Positions 1 to 11,475 of a stretch of 64,000 bases of DNA are shown one piece after another. Within the stretch, counting starts at the first letter, position 1. Each line of letters begins with the position of its first letter. The position numbers and the translations under genes are program-made. Source of the DNA: Myxococcales bacterium (GTDB taxonomy: Bacteria; Myxococcota_A; Polyangia; Polyangiales; JADJMO01). The notes under the pieces are model-generated. The model saw only the letters and a list, made by a program, of their open reading frames with translations, searched no databases and was not told where the DNA came from. The stretch is from NCBI GenBank assembly GCA_016709545.1, contig JADJMO010000031.1:1-64000 (forward strand). Reading direction: 5' to 3'.

Positions 1-114
1 CGCACTGCCGACGATGCGAAGCAGGAACGGGCCGAGCGCGCCCACGATCGACAGGAGCCCGGCGACCCGCAGCGGCGCCGCGCGCACCCGGAACAGCCTG
101 CCCTGCACGACCAT
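1..114 (-). CDS. Membrane protein N-terminus, partial, unidentified
   Basis: The first 38 codons of a minus-strand gene run off the left edge. The ATG at 114 overlaps the stop of the upstream potassium channel gene as TGATG, so the two are probably translationally coupled. The visible residues are a short basic start followed by a hydrophobic stretch (about residues 16-34: RVAGLLSIVGALGPFLLRIV), which looks like a first membrane segment. Too little is present to name a family. Confidence 0.45.
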   Translation of the reverse strand, partial: MVVQGRLFRVRAAPLRVAGLLSIVGALGPFLLRIVGSA

Positions 115-966
115 CAGACCGGCTCGATCTCGTGGAACTTGCGGAGATCGAGGGTCAGCGCGCCCGCGCTCTCCCGCAGCACGTCGACGTGGCGATGGCC
201 GAACACGATGTCGGCGTCGACGTAGCGGTGGCGCGCGTGCACCGGGGTGAGCGAGATGTCGTCGGTGCCGACCAGCGAGACGATGAGCTCGACCTCGTCG
301 CGCTGCAGGTCCTCGGCCGCGCGCTGGTAGAGCAGGCTGCCCTCGTCGATGCGGTGCATCACCGTCCACGAGCGGCTGATGGCCGGCGACCGCTCGCGCA
401 CGAGCGGCAGGTCGTACATGCGGTAGAACGTCTGTCCCTCCCGGGTCTTCTCGGTGCGCACAGGCGTGACGCGGATGGTGGCCTCGGCGATCTGGTTGCT
501 CCGCCCGTTGCCGACCCGGAACTTACAGCGTCGGTACGCCGTCCATGTCCGAGATGGTGGCCCGGCGGGAGAACACGACCTTGCCGGACGTCTGCGAGAA
601 CTTGGAGAACACGAGGCCCGTCACGAGGGCGGTGACCAGCAGGCCGAACACCGCCTCGGCGATGACGAAGGCGCCGCCTTCGACACCGGTACATCAGCCG
701 TACCGATGGGTCGCCATGGTGTGCACGCTGAACGAAAGTAGTGAGGCTGCCCTGCCCACCCAAGCCACGCCACCGACGAGCTCGTAGGCCAAGGCGAACA
801 GCACGTTCACCCCGAGGAAGAAGCAGACGATGCTCGACAGTGCGAGCCACCACGGGATCCGCAGGAATCGGTGGTGGAGGTCGCCCAGGAGAGCTCGCTC
901 GGCGCCGATGACGGTGACGAGGACGTTGTCGACGACGCGGCGTTCGATGCGAGGACCCTTCTCCAC
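114..966 (-). CDS. Inward-rectifier K+ channel (KirBac type), frame-broken
   Basis: The N-terminal piece (966 to about 694) has the amphipathic DLHHRFLRIPWW entry helix, a first membrane helix and a pore helix ending TMAT. The C-terminal piece (461 to 114) is the cytoplasmic Kir domain with the family stretches RMYDLPLVRERSP and SLVGTDD. In the single-frame reading the selectivity filter is spoilt (THRYG). Allowing one-base indels at about 690-705 restores T-I-G-Y-G, and the second membrane helix (AEAVFGLLVTALVTGLVF) follows. A further shift near 525 precedes FRVGNGRSNQIAEA, the start of the cytoplasmic domain. With indels repaired the gene is full length, so sequencing error is likelier than decay, although several hits lie in one gene. 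Its product would conduct K+ across the inner membrane. Confidence 0.75.
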
Positions 967-983
967 GCCGCCATCCTACTGAT

Positions 984-1052
984 TCTTGGAGCGGCCGCCC
1001 GTGGAGGCGGCCGCCGTTCACTGCGCTCGCCGACGGCTCGCTCCGTTCACTT
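984..1052. repeat. Dispersed hairpin repeat, single copy
   Basis: A perfect 9-bp stem (GCGGCCGCC, loop CGTGGA, GGCGGCCGC; 991-1014) is followed by GTTCACTGCGCTCGCCGACG and CTCCGTTCAC. The same stem, the same loop and a near-identical tail occur as three tandem copies at 46.55-46.76 kb. This copy lies between two divergently transcribed genes, so it cannot simply be a shared 3' terminator. It looks like a REP-type intergenic element. Confidence 0.7.
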
Positions 1053-1086
1053 TCCTCCCGCGCCTCCGGGTGGCATGCAACGAAGC

Positions 1087-1545
1087 ATGACGCTCGCCGC
1101 CGGCTCGCAGCTCCCCGCCTTCACCCTCGACAACCAGGACGGCCAGAAGAAGGCCCCCGCCGACTACACCGGCAAGTGGCTCGTGCTCTACGTGTACCCG
1201 AAGGACGACACCCCGGGCTGCACGATCCAGGGCCAGTCGTTCACCGCGACCAAGGACCAGTTCGCCGCGAAGAACGCGGTCGTCGTGGGCATCTCCGCGG
1301 ACTCGGTCGAGTCGCACCGCGCGTTCTGCGACAAGTTCTCCTTCACGGTCGAGCTGCTCGCGGATCCGACCCACGCGCTGCTCACGGCGCTCGGCGTCGG
1401 GCAGAGCGAGTGGAAGGGCACGATGTACTGGGATCGCACCACTTTCCTCGTCGATCCGACCGGCGTCGTCCGCAAGGTCTACGAGAAGGTCGTCCCGCAG
1501 GACCACGAGAAGGTCCTGCTCGCCGACATCGCCGCGCTGTCCTGA
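1087..1545 (+). CDS. bcp: Thioredoxin-dependent peroxiredoxin, BCP/PrxQ type
   Basis: This cytoplasmic thiol peroxidase reduces H2O2 and organic hydroperoxides with electrons from thioredoxin. The 152-residue protein has the usual family length. It carries the family core FTLDNQDG, then YPKDDTPGCT with the peroxidatic Cys, then GISADSVESHRAFCDKF. The Cys that would pair five residues after the peroxidatic one in atypical 2-Cys BCPs is absent (TPGCTIQG), so resolution may use FC in HRAFCDKF or an external thiol. Start: ATG at 1087 gives MTLAAGSQLPAF; ATG at 1075 (MQRSM...) is the alternative. Neither has a clear ribosome binding site. The hairpin repeat at 984-1052 lies immediately upstream. 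Confidence 0.9.
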   Translation: MTLAAGSQLPAFTLDNQDGQKKAPADYTGKWLVLYVYPKDDTPGCTIQGQSFTATKDQFAAKNAVVVGISADSVESHRAFCDKFSFTVELLADPTHALLTALGVGQSEWKGTMYWDRTTFLVDPTGVVRKVYEKVVPQDHEKVLLADIAALS

Positions 1546-1550
1546 AGCGC

Positions 1551-1799
1551 TCAGTCGGTCGACGCGTCGAACGGCGGCTCGAGACACGGGGTCGGCCCCG
1601 TGTCCACGACGCCCGTGTCGAGGCCGATGCCGAGACATGGGGTCGGGATGGTGTCGACGCTCGCGTCGGTCGCCGCGTCGGTCCCGGCGTCGCCGCGCGG
1701 CTCCTCGATGCTGGCGCCGCACCCCGCGGTGAGCCCGGCGAGCGCGGCGGCGACGAACTGCGCGCGGCGTCGCAAGATCTGTTCGCGGGCGTGCTTCAT
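1551..1799 (-). CDS. Small lipoprotein, second of a tandem pair
   Basis: An 82-residue protein with a basic start, a short hydrophobic helix and lipobox LTAGC at about residues 20-24, so it is predicted to be lipidated and exported. The mature part is Asp/Thr/Ala rich and carries PTPCLGIG and DTGPTPCL. Its N-terminus (EQILRRRAQFVAAALA) matches that of the upstream lipoprotein (ERILQRRARFVATAIA), so the pair looks like a local duplication. The genes overlap as ATGA. The function is unknown; the DAGTDAATD linker is typical of myxobacterial surface lipoproteins. Confidence 0.7.
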   Translation of the reverse strand: MKHAREQILRRRAQFVAAALAGLTAGCGASIEEPRGDAGTDAATDASVDTIPTPCLGIGLDTGVVDTGPTPCLEPPFDASTD

Positions 1800-2068
1800 C
1801 CGTCCTCCTTCGCGTCGGTGGCGGCGTCGGTCGCGTCGCCCGCGTCGGCGTCGAAGTTCGTGTCGAGCGCGCCCGTGTCCGGCGGCCCCGAATCCGAGAG
1901 GCAGGGCGTGGGGCCCGTGTCGGCGTCGCCGGTCGTGTCGTCGCCGGTGTCGGGCGCGACCACCTCGAGGCACGCCTGGGCGGTGGAGCACGCCGCGGTG
2001 AAGCTCGCGGCGATCGCGGTGGCGACGAACCGCGCGCGGCGCTGCAGGATCCTCTCGCGCGGGCTCAC
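1796..2068 (-). CDS. Small lipoprotein, first of a tandem pair
   Basis: A 90-residue protein that starts at GTG 2068 (MSPRERILQRRARF) and has lipobox FTAAC. The mature region is acidic and repetitive (DTGDDTTGDADTGPTPCL, DATDAATDAKEDG). It shares its signal region and the DTGPTPCL motif with the next gene, which overlaps its stop by four bases. Exported and lipidated by prediction; no enzymatic domain is visible. The repeated PTPCL Cys could form a disulfide or carry an attachment. Confidence 0.7.
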   Translation of the reverse strand: MSPRERILQRRARFVATAIAASFTAACSTAQACLEVVAPDTGDDTTGDADTGPTPCLSDSGPPDTGALDTNFDADAGDATDAATDAKEDG

Positions 2069-2085
2069 CGGAGGAGCCTAGCAGC

Positions 2086-2703
2086 TCAGGCGTAGGGGGC
2101 CAGCCAGCGCTCGAGCATGTCCTTCGTCTCCTCGACGATCTGCGGACCGAGCTTGCCCTTGCGGCGCGACGCCGAGATCAGCATGGCGGACACGGTCTCG
2201 ACGATGACGCTCGCCACCACGGGGCGCCGCGCCTTCGGCAGCTTGGGCGCGCGCTTGCCGAGTAGCTGCGCCGTGCGGCGCGCGAACTCCGCGTTGGCCG
2301 CCTCGTCGAACTCGGCGAACTCGTGCGAGCTCCAGTTGCGCACGATGGCCCGGAAACCCGGCTCCTCGGCGTGGAAGGCGACCAGCGCGTCGATCGCCGT
2401 GCGCAGGAGCGCCCCGAACGGCTGCCCCCCGGCCAGCACCTCCGCCTCGACGCGGTCGAACAGCTCGCTCACGCGCTCGGCGTAGCGCTGGGCGATCGCA
2501 TACAGCAGCGCGCGCTTGTTCGGGAAGAACTGGTAGAGCGAGCCGATGGAGGTGTCGGCGCGCGCCGCGATGCCCTCGGTGGTGGCGGCCTCGAACCCCA
2601 CCTCGGCGAACACGAACGCCGCGGCGTCGAGGATGCGCTCCACGCGCTCGAGGCTCCGGGCCTGGGAAGGCACCCTGCGATCCGGGGTGGGTTTCTTCTT
2701 CAT
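2086..2703 (-). CDS. TetR-family transcriptional repressor
   Basis: A 205-residue protein with an N-terminal TetR helix-turn-helix at about residues 20-67: ERILDAAAFVFAEVGFEA, then TTEGIAARADTSIGSLYQFF, then PNKRALLYAI. The C-terminal helical half would bind a small ligand and dimerise. It is transcribed divergently from a P450 gene with 91 bp between the starts. That gap holds two palindromic sites overlapping a promoter, so it most likely represses the P450 and itself. The inducer is unknown; a P450 substrate such as a lipid or aromatic compound is an inference. Confidence 0.92.
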   Translation of the reverse strand: MKKKPTPDRRVPSQARSLERVERILDAAAFVFAEVGFEAATTEGIAARADTSIGSLYQFFPNKRALLYAIAQRYAERVSELFDRVEAEVLAGGQPFGALLRTAIDALVAFHAEEPGFRAIVRNWSSHEFAEFDEAANAEFARRTAQLLGKRAPKLPKARRPVVASVIVETVSAMLISASRRKGKLGPQIVEETKDMLERWLAPYA

Positions 2704-2710
2704 GGGGCTG

Positions 2711-2739
2711 TTGACAACGTGAGGCTGGCCTCACATTCT
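2711..2739 (+). promoter_or_regulatory. Sigma70-type promoter of the P450 gene
   Basis: A perfect -35 TTGACA (2711-2716), a 17-bp spacer and a weak -10 CATTCT (2734-2739) point toward the P450 start at 2795. The spacer is almost completely filled by the palindrome GTGAGGCTGGCCTCAC, the usual layout for a TetR-repressed promoter. Confidence 0.55.
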
Positions 2740-2764
2740 GTCCGAAACCCGAGGATACCCTCAC
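2719..2764. promoter_or_regulatory. Two TetR-type operators, 30 bp apart
   Basis: Site 1 is GTGAGGCTGGCCTCAC (2719-2734), with 6-bp arms GTGAGG/CCTCAC. Site 2 is CCGAGGATACCCTCAC (2749-2764), which matches site 1 at 11 of 16 positions and keeps the right arm. Both are followed by ATTC. They lie between the divergent TetR and P450 genes, exactly 30 bp (three helical turns) apart, so two dimers could bind the same face of the DNA. Confidence 0.6.
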
Positions 2765-2794
2765 ATTCGGCGGAGCCGCCACCCAGGAGTCCCG

Positions 2795-4192
2795 ATGCCT
2801 TCGTCCTCTGCCTCCCTGGCGCCCGGTCCGCGCGGAGTGCCTCTGCTCGGCTCGCTGCCCGCGGCGTGGCGCGACGTGCTCGGCCTCTTCGCGACCACGC
2901 TCCGCGAACACGGCGAGGTCGCCCGCCTCACGTTCGGGCCCTACGAGTACTACCTCGTGAACGACCCCGAGGTCGTGAAGCACGTCCTCGTCGACAACGC
3001 GAAGAACTACACCAAGAGCAAGAGCTACGACGGCCTGCGCCTGGTGATGGGCAACGGCCTCGTCACGAGCGAGGGCGAGTTCTGGCGGCGCCAGCGCAAG
3101 CTCGCGCAGCCGGCGTTCCACAAGGACCGGCTCGCCTCGTTCGCCGACACCATGGTCGACGCCACCGAGCAGATGCTGGGCCGCTGGGGGAGCGAGCCCG
3201 GGCCGCGCGTGGTCGACGTCCACGCCGAGCTGATGCGCCTCACGCTCTCGATCGTCGGACGCACCCTGTTCGGGAAGGACCTCGGGGCCGAGGCGGGAGA
3301 GGCCGCCGAGATCGGCGAAGCCATCCGCGTGGGACTGCGCCACGCGAACGATCACGCCGAGTCCCTGATCAAGCTGCCGCAGTGGCTGCCCACCCCCGCG
3401 AACGTGCGGTTCGCCCGCGCCGTGAAGACGCTGGACGCCATGGTGTTCCGCCTGATCGAGGCGCGGCGCCGCACCCAGGGGGACGAGGGCGATCTCCTCG
3501 CCATGTTGATGGCCGCGCGCGACGACGGCAACGAGGGCATGACCGACCGCCAGCTGCGCGACGAGGTGATGACCCTCGTGCTCGCCGGCCACGAGACCAC
3601 CGCGGTGGCGCTCGGCTGGACGTTCACGCTGCTGTCCCAGCACCCCGACGTCGAGCGCAAGGTGCGCGCCGAGCTCGCCCAAGTGATCGGCGCCCGCGCC
3701 CCGCGCTTCGAGGACGTGGCGAACCTCCCGTACACGGCGCAGGTGCTCGCCGAGTGCATGCGGCTCTACCCACCGGTGTGGGTCTTCGAGCGCTCCGCGA
3801 TCGGCCCCGATCGCCTCGGCGACCACCCGATCCCCGCCGGCACCACGATCGGCATCGCGCCGTTCACGCTGCACCGCAACCCGCGGTTCTTCCCGAACCC
3901 CGAGGGCTTCGACCCGGAGCGCTTCTCGAAGGAGGCGATCGCCGCGCGGCCGCGCACGGCCTACCTGCCGTTCGCCATCGGCCCCCGGCAGTGCATCGGC
4001 GACGGGTTCGCGCGCATGGAGGCCACGCTGCTGCTCGCGACGATCCTGCCTCGCTTCCAGCTCTCGCTCTTGCCCGGGTTCCAGCCGGAGCCCGAGGCCA
4101 AGGTCACCCTCCGCCCACGCGACGGCCTCCCCATGCAGATCGATCGACGCAAGGTCGAAGAGGCGCGCGCCACGCACCACGCCACGGCCTGA
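2795..4192 (+). CDS. Cytochrome P450
   Basis: A 465-residue haem monooxygenase of usual bacterial length with no membrane anchor. Motifs in order: C-helix WRRQRKLAQPAF, I-helix oxygen-binding AGHETT (about residue 265), K-helix ECMR (ExxR), the aromatic PERF stretch, and haem-ligand loop FAIGPRQCIGDGFA with the proximal Cys. It belongs to the CYP102/CYP4-like branch rather than the actinobacterial macrolide type. No ferredoxin or reductase gene is adjacent. It is divergent from, and presumably repressed by, the TetR protein. It is closely similar to the second P450 at 51.3 kb (shared GNGL-TSEG-FW-RQR and QPAFHK-RLA stretches). The substrate is unknown. Confidence 0.95.
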   Translation: MPSSSASLAPGPRGVPLLGSLPAAWRDVLGLFATTLREHGEVARLTFGPYEYYLVNDPEVVKHVLVDNAKNYTKSKSYDGLRLVMGNGLVTSEGEFWRRQRKLAQPAFHKDRLASFADTMVDATEQMLGRWGSEPGPRVVDVHAELMRLTLSIVGRTLFGKDLGAEAGEAAEIGEAIRVGLRHANDHAESLIKLPQWLPTPANVRFARAVKTLDAMVFRLIEARRRTQGDEGDLLAMLMAARDDGNEGMTDRQLRDEVMTLVLAGHETTAVALGWTFTLLSQHPDVERKVRAELAQVIGARAPRFEDVANLPYTAQVLAECMRLYPPVWVFERSAIGPDRLGDHPIPAGTTIGIAPFTLHRNPRFFPNPEGFDPERFSKEAIAARPRTAYLPFAIGPRQCIGDGFARMEATLLLATILPRFQLSLLPGFQPEPEAKVTLRPRDGLPMQIDRRKVEEARATHHATA

Positions 4193-4230
4193 TTGGAACC
4201 ACCCGGGGTCGGCAGCATCTCTGGTTCCCG

Positions 4231-4589
4231 ATGGAACGCCTCACCCTCCCCGCCGACAAGGTCTCCGACGCCGCTCGTGACGTGATCGCCGCGCGCCACC
4301 GCGCGCTCGTCGAGGAGGTCGCCGCCACGGTGGCCCGCGACAAGGTGGTCGTCGTCGGCATGGCCCAGAACCCGTTCGTGAAGAAGGCCGCAAGCTCCTC
4401 GAGGCCCGCGGCGTCCCGTTCACCTACCTCGAGTACGGCAGCTACGTCGGTCGCTGGGCCGAGCGGCTCTCCATCAAGATCTGGGCTGGATTCGCCACCT
4501 TCCCGATGGTGTTCATCGACGGCGTCCTGATGGGTGGGTTCTCCGAGCTCCAGAAGCTCGACACTGACGGCAAGCTCCCGAAGGGATGA
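4231..4589 (+). CDS. Glutaredoxin-like protein lacking both active-site Cys, one frameshift
   Basis: Read from ATG 4231 (MERLTLPADKVSDAARDVIA). An N-terminal helical extension leads into VVVVGMAQNPFVKKA. A base is missing in the C run near 4390, and the reading then resumes as RKLLEARGVPFTYLEYG and ATFPMVFIDGVLMGGFSEL. The fold signatures of glutaredoxins are present (cis-Pro in TFP, GG before the last helix), but the CPYC or CGFS position reads NPFV, so it cannot do thiol-disulfide exchange by the normal mechanism. It could be a binding or regulatory glutaredoxin fold. It sits 38 bp after the P450. Repaired length is about 119 residues. Confidence 0.7.
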
Positions 4590-4620
4590 CGGCGTCCGCG
4601 CGTCCGGGTATCGTGCCCCC

Positions 4621-5283
4621 GTGGCGCGCGCCGGTCAGTCGATCGAGGACTACTGCCGTGTCTGCAAGGAGCCGCGCGACCACCGCGTGATCGCGGTCGA
4701 CGCGGCGGGCACCATCTTGCGCGTCATCTGCGGCTACTGCGAGTCGCAGCACAACTTCCGTGGCAACCGCGCCCCTGGCGAGCGCGCGCCGTCGGGTCGT
4801 GCTGCCTCGCCGTCCGGTCCGCGCCTCGACGCCACTGTATCGCCAGTGTCGGGTACCGAGATCACGCTCGTCAGCGAGCGCGAGCGCGCGGCCCCTCCCA
4901 TCGATCTCTCCCAGTTCGAAGCCGACTACGAAGGAGACCCCATGGATCTCGAGCTCCTGCTCCGCCGCATCATCCGTGAAGAGGCGGGCCTCACGCCGGT
5001 CACCCCGGCCAAGAAGTGGCGCGGTGGCAAGGTGGTGATCTCGCCCGGCGACCCGAACCTGCAGGGCAAGGAGATCCCGCTCGAGACCCTGTTCAACAAG
5101 ATCGTCATGGTGCGCAACCGGCTGCGCGTGCTGGAGCAGCAGATCAACGCGACCGAGGGGATCGCCGAAGATCAGAAGCTCAAGCTGCAGGGCTACATCA
5201 CGGGCGCGTACGGCAGCCTGACCACGTTCAACGTGCTGTTCGCGGACGAGGACGACAAGTTCAAGGGCACCGGCGGCGACTGA
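4621..5283 (+). CDS. Conserved zinc-ribbon protein of unknown function
   Basis: GTG 4621 is preferred because it lies just after the previous stop and gives VARAGQSIEDYCRVCKEPRDH. The first 50 residues hold two CxxC knuckles (CRVC, CGYC) about 23 residues apart, a likely zinc ribbon. A Pro/Ser/Arg-rich linker follows, then a conserved-looking C-terminal domain of about 125 residues (MDLELLLRRIIREEAGL to the end) that is rich in helices and contains a coiled-coil-like NRLRVLEQQINATEG. No enzyme motif is seen. A small nucleic-acid- or protein-binding role is a guess. It runs in the same direction as the ArsR-metH pair. Confidence 0.75.
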   Translation: MARAGQSIEDYCRVCKEPRDHRVIAVDAAGTILRVICGYCESQHNFRGNRAPGERAPSGRAASPSGPRLDATVSPVSGTEITLVSERERAAPPIDLSQFEADYEGDPMDLELLLRRIIREEAGLTPVTPAKKWRGGKVVISPGDPNLQGKEIPLETLFNKIVMVRNRLRVLEQQINATEGIAEDQKLKLQGYITGAYGSLTTFNVLFADEDDKFKGTGGD

Positions 5284-5329
5284 AGCCACGCCGGGCTGGA
5301 CCCGGCCTTGCGACCGCCCAAATCCCGCG

Positions 5330-5349
5330 CTATCCCTTCATCCGGATAG
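5330..5349. promoter_or_regulatory. Inverted repeat before the ArsR-methyltransferase gene
   Basis: CTATCC (5330-5335) and GGATAG (5344-5349) form perfect 6-bp arms around an 8-nt spacer, ending 4 bp before the start codon of the ArsR-type regulator. Its position fits an autoregulatory operator, though this is a single site with no second copy to compare. Confidence 0.35.
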
Positions 5350-5353
5350 ACGG

Positions 5354-6312
5354 ATGCCATCTCTCGACGAAGCCGTGGACCTGCTGCACCTGCTCGGTGA
5401 TCCGACGCGCGTGCGGCTGCTCTCCGTGCTCGCCCGCGAGGAGCTCACCGTCGCCGAGCTCACCACCGTGCTGCAGGTCCCGCAGTCGCGCGTGTCGACC
5501 CACCTCGGCAAGCTGCGCGAGGCCTCGCTGCTCCGCGACCGTCGCGCCGGCACGTCCACCTTCTACGCGCTCTCCGACGCCATGCCCACCGGCGCGCGGA
5601 CCTTCTGGAGCGCCATCGCCGCCGGCATCGACGACGCGGTGCTCGAGGGCGACCGCACGCGCTGCCAGGCCGCCATCGCCGCCCGCGACGCGCGCACGGG
5701 CTGGCCCGACGCGTTCGCCGGCGAGATGGAGCGGCACTACTCGCCGGGCCGCACCTGGGAGGCCACCGCCCACGCCTTCGCGAGCCTGCTCTCGCTCGGC
5801 AACGTGCTCGACCTCGGCGCGGGTGACGGCGCGATCGCCCAGCTGCTCGCGCCCAACGCCCGCACGTACACCTGCGTCGACCGCAGCCCCAAGCTCGTCG
5901 CCGCGGCCGAGGCGCGCCTGCGCGGCCTGCAGCACACGCTCTGCGAGGTCGCCGACGCGACCGCCCTGCCCTTCGAGGACGAGGGCTTCGACACCGTGCT
6001 CCTGTTCCACGTGCTCACCTGCGTCGACAAACCGGCGGCCATCGTCGCCGAGGCCACCCGCGTGCTGCGCGAGGGCGGCCGCATGCTCGTCGCGACCCTC
6101 GACGCCCACGACCACGCCGAGGTCGCCGCCGCGTGGAACCACGTGCACCCCGGCTTCCGGCCGTCGGCCCTCGCCCGCCTGCTCGAGGCCCAGGGCCTCG
6201 TCGTCCGCCGCTGCGAGGTCACCTCGCGCGAGCGGCGCGCCCCCCACTTCTCCGTCGTGACCGCGCTCGCCGAGCGCCCCGTGACCCGTACGCCGCCCAG
6301 GAAACCGAAGCC

Positions 6313-6316
<4 letters not shown>
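5354..6316 (+). CDS. ArsR-type regulator fused to a SAM-dependent methyltransferase domain
   Basis: A 320-residue two-domain protein. Residues 1-85 are a winged helix of the ArsR family (LLHLLGDPTRVRLLSVL, recognition region VPQSRVSTHLGKLREASLL). Residues 130-300 are a class I methyltransferase with the SAM-binding VLDLGAGDGAIAQLL and the later VADATALPFEDEGFDTVLL. The ArsR metal-binding ELCVCDL motif is absent. This architecture next to methionine-cycle genes matches SAH/SAM-sensing regulators of the SahR kind (family knowledge), so the methyltransferase fold probably acts as a sensor. The stop overlaps the metH start as ATGA, so the two are co-translated. Confidence 0.88.
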
Positions 6317-9948
<3,632 letters not shown>

Positions 9949-9951
9949 GCG

Positions 9952-10998
9952 TCACGGCTTCTTCTTGGGCGTCACCTTCACGAAGCGGAGGGTCATGCGG
10001 TCGCTCTCGCCGATGGCGAGGTAGGTCGCCTTGTCCTTCTCGCCGAGACGGAGGGTGGGCGGCAGCGTCCAGACGCCCTCCGGCCAGTCCTTGGTGTCCT
10101 TCGGGTTGGCGTTGATCTCGGACTTGCCCGCGAGCTTGAAACCCGCGGCCTCGACCTGCTCGATGACCCACTTCTCCGGGAGATAGCCCTTCTTCGAGCT
10201 CTCCTTCGGGTCGGCGTCGGGCTTGGCCCGGTGCTGCTCGATGGCGAGGATGCCGCTCGGCTTGAGCGCCGCGTGCATCTCGGCGAGCCACTTGTCGAGC
10301 GAGCCCGCGTTCACGACGCCGTGCATGGCGCGCATGAAGACCACCATGTCGAGGGTGCCGACCATGGGGAGCTTCGGCGTGGTCGGGGTGATGATCACCG
10401 TCTCGACCTTGCCGTACACCTCGGGCGAGCGCTCGAGGAACGCCTTGAAGCGCTGCCCGTAGAAGGTCATGCGCTCCTCGGCGGGGCCGTTCGGGTCGGT
10501 GCTCGTCGCGAACAGCTTGCCCTGCTTCGCGAGCGCCGGGGCGAGGATCTCGGTGAACCACGCCTCCCCCGGGGCGAACTCGAGGACGGTCATCTTGGGC
10601 TCGAGCTTGTAGAACTCGAACGTCTCGACCGGGTGGCGGTCCTTGTCGCGCTCGAAGCTCGCGGGGCGACGGTGCTTGCTCGCGACGATGCTCACGAGGG
10701 CGTCGTGCCCGTTCTTGAAGGTAGTGCCGACGAGCGCCTTGCCCGCGGCGCGCAGCTCCGGGGTCCACCGCGCGACCTCGGCCTCCTGCTCGGCCTTGGC
10801 CTTCGCGCGGTCCTTCTCGAGCAGCGCGGCGGCTTCGGCCTTGGCCTTCTCCTCCTTGGTGAGCTCGGGCGGCGGCGCGCTCGTCGAAGGAGCGGCCGTC
10901 ACCGACGAGGTCGAGGCCGACGGCACCGTGGTGACCGGGGCCGGCGGCGGGTTCGTGCTGCACGCGGCGAGGACGAACGCCAAGGAGATGCGCTTCAT
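9952..10998 (-). CDS. Lipoprotein-like predicted methyltransferase (COG4798-like)
   Basis: A 348-residue protein with an N-terminal signal and lipobox LAAC (about residues 10-13), then a Pro/Ser/Thr linker and an Ala/Lys/Glu-rich coiled helix (about 45-75). The globular part is a methyltransferase-like domain starting RRPASFERDKDRHPVETFEF, with LEFAPGEAWFTEILAPAL at the SAM site and GTLDMVVFMRAMHG. Exported members with this Rossmann core are known but their substrates are not. It ends 3 bp from metH, in convergent orientation. Export of a SAM-binding fold is odd because SAM is cytoplasmic. Confidence 0.75.
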   Translation of the reverse strand: MKRISLAFVLAACSTNPPPAPVTTVPSASTSSVTAAPSTSAPPPELTKEEKAKAEAAALLEKDRAKAKAEQEAEVARWTPELRAAGKALVGTTFKNGHDALVSIVASKHRRPASFERDKDRHPVETFEFYKLEPKMTVLEFAPGEAWFTEILAPALAKQGKLFATSTDPNGPAEERMTFYGQRFKAFLERSPEVYGKVETVIITPTTPKLPMVGTLDMVVFMRAMHGVVNAGSLDKWLAEMHAALKPSGILAIEQHRAKPDADPKESSKKGYLPEKWVIEQVEAAGFKLAGKSEINANPKDTKDWPEGVWTLPPTLRLGEKDKATYLAIGESDRMTLRFVKVTPKKKP

Positions 10999-11039
10999 GC
11001 GCGTGCCTTACCGTGGAGGGCCCACGTCGACCACCGCGT

Positions 11040-11315
11040 TCAAGGCTTCTTGGGCTCGACCTTGGTGACGGCCTCCTTCACGCGGTGGCTGACCTTCTGC
11101 GCGACCTCCGCGGCCGTGTGGCCCGCCTCGGTCGCGATCTCCTTCGCCCGGTGCGCGAGCTTCTCGGCCGACTCGGCGATGGTGTGCTCGCCGGAGCGCG
11201 CCTTGTCCTGCGACTTCGCCACGACGTCGTTCACGGCCTTGCCGGCCTTCTCGATCGCCGCCTTGGCTGCGTCCTTGGTGTGGTCGATCTTGGCCTGGAT
11301 GTCCTTGGTCTTCAT
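11040..11315 (-). CDS. LEA/apolipoprotein-like amphipathic helical protein
   Basis: A 91-residue, highly charged Ala/Lys/Glu-rich protein (KDAAKAAIEKAGKAVNDVV, AHRAKEIATEAGHTAAEVAQ) with the 11-residue periodicity of LEA- and CsbD-like stress proteins, a cleanly helical pattern and no hydrophobic core. Such proteins protect membranes or proteins during desiccation or other stress (family knowledge). The ATG at 11315 is chosen because the ORF upstream of it overlaps the promoter region. It is divergent from the sigma54 activator, and a sigma54-like element (11328-11343) and the palindrome at 11395-11410 lie in between. Confidence 0.65.
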   Translation of the reverse strand: MKTKDIQAKIDHTKDAAKAAIEKAGKAVNDVVAKSQDKARSGEHTIAESAEKLAHRAKEIATEAGHTAAEVAQKVSHRVKEAVTKVEPKKP

Positions 11316-11327
11316 GGGCCGTCGAGG

Positions 11328-11343
11328 AGCACGATGTGTGCCC
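11328..11343 (-). promoter_or_regulatory. Sigma54-like -24/-12 element, LEA-like gene
   Basis: On the minus strand GGGCACACATCGTGCT matches TGGCACG-N4-TTGCW at 9 of 12 positions, with GG and GC exactly 10 bp apart. The predicted start site is near 11317, only about 2 nt before the ATG, which makes this either leaderless or fortuitous. Confidence 0.35.
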
Positions 11344-11394
11344 CTCGAAGCTTGCCGCGCAACGTCCACCCGCCCGGCCACGGACGAGGCAGTC

Positions 11395-11410
11395 TGCCCC
11401 TCATGGGGCA
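11395..11410. promoter_or_regulatory. Palindromic activator site (candidate UAS)
   Basis: TGCCCC-TCAT-GGGGCA has perfect 6-bp arms. It lies about 92-107 bp upstream of the predicted start site of the sigma54 activator gene and about 78-93 bp upstream of that of the divergent LEA-like gene, the normal distance for an enhancer-binding protein. A second site with the same TGCCYC-N4-GRGGCA form is at 18061-18076. Confidence 0.55.
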
Positions 11411-11475
11411 AACCGCCACGCACGATCGTCCGCAGAGGAGCGACCAACCCGCCCCGATTGCAGTGCGCAAGGCGC

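Noticed and set aside
14..250. Plus-strand ORF at the left edge
   Set aside because: It is Arg/Pro-rich frame shadow opposite the KirBac gene, with no start signal or domain.
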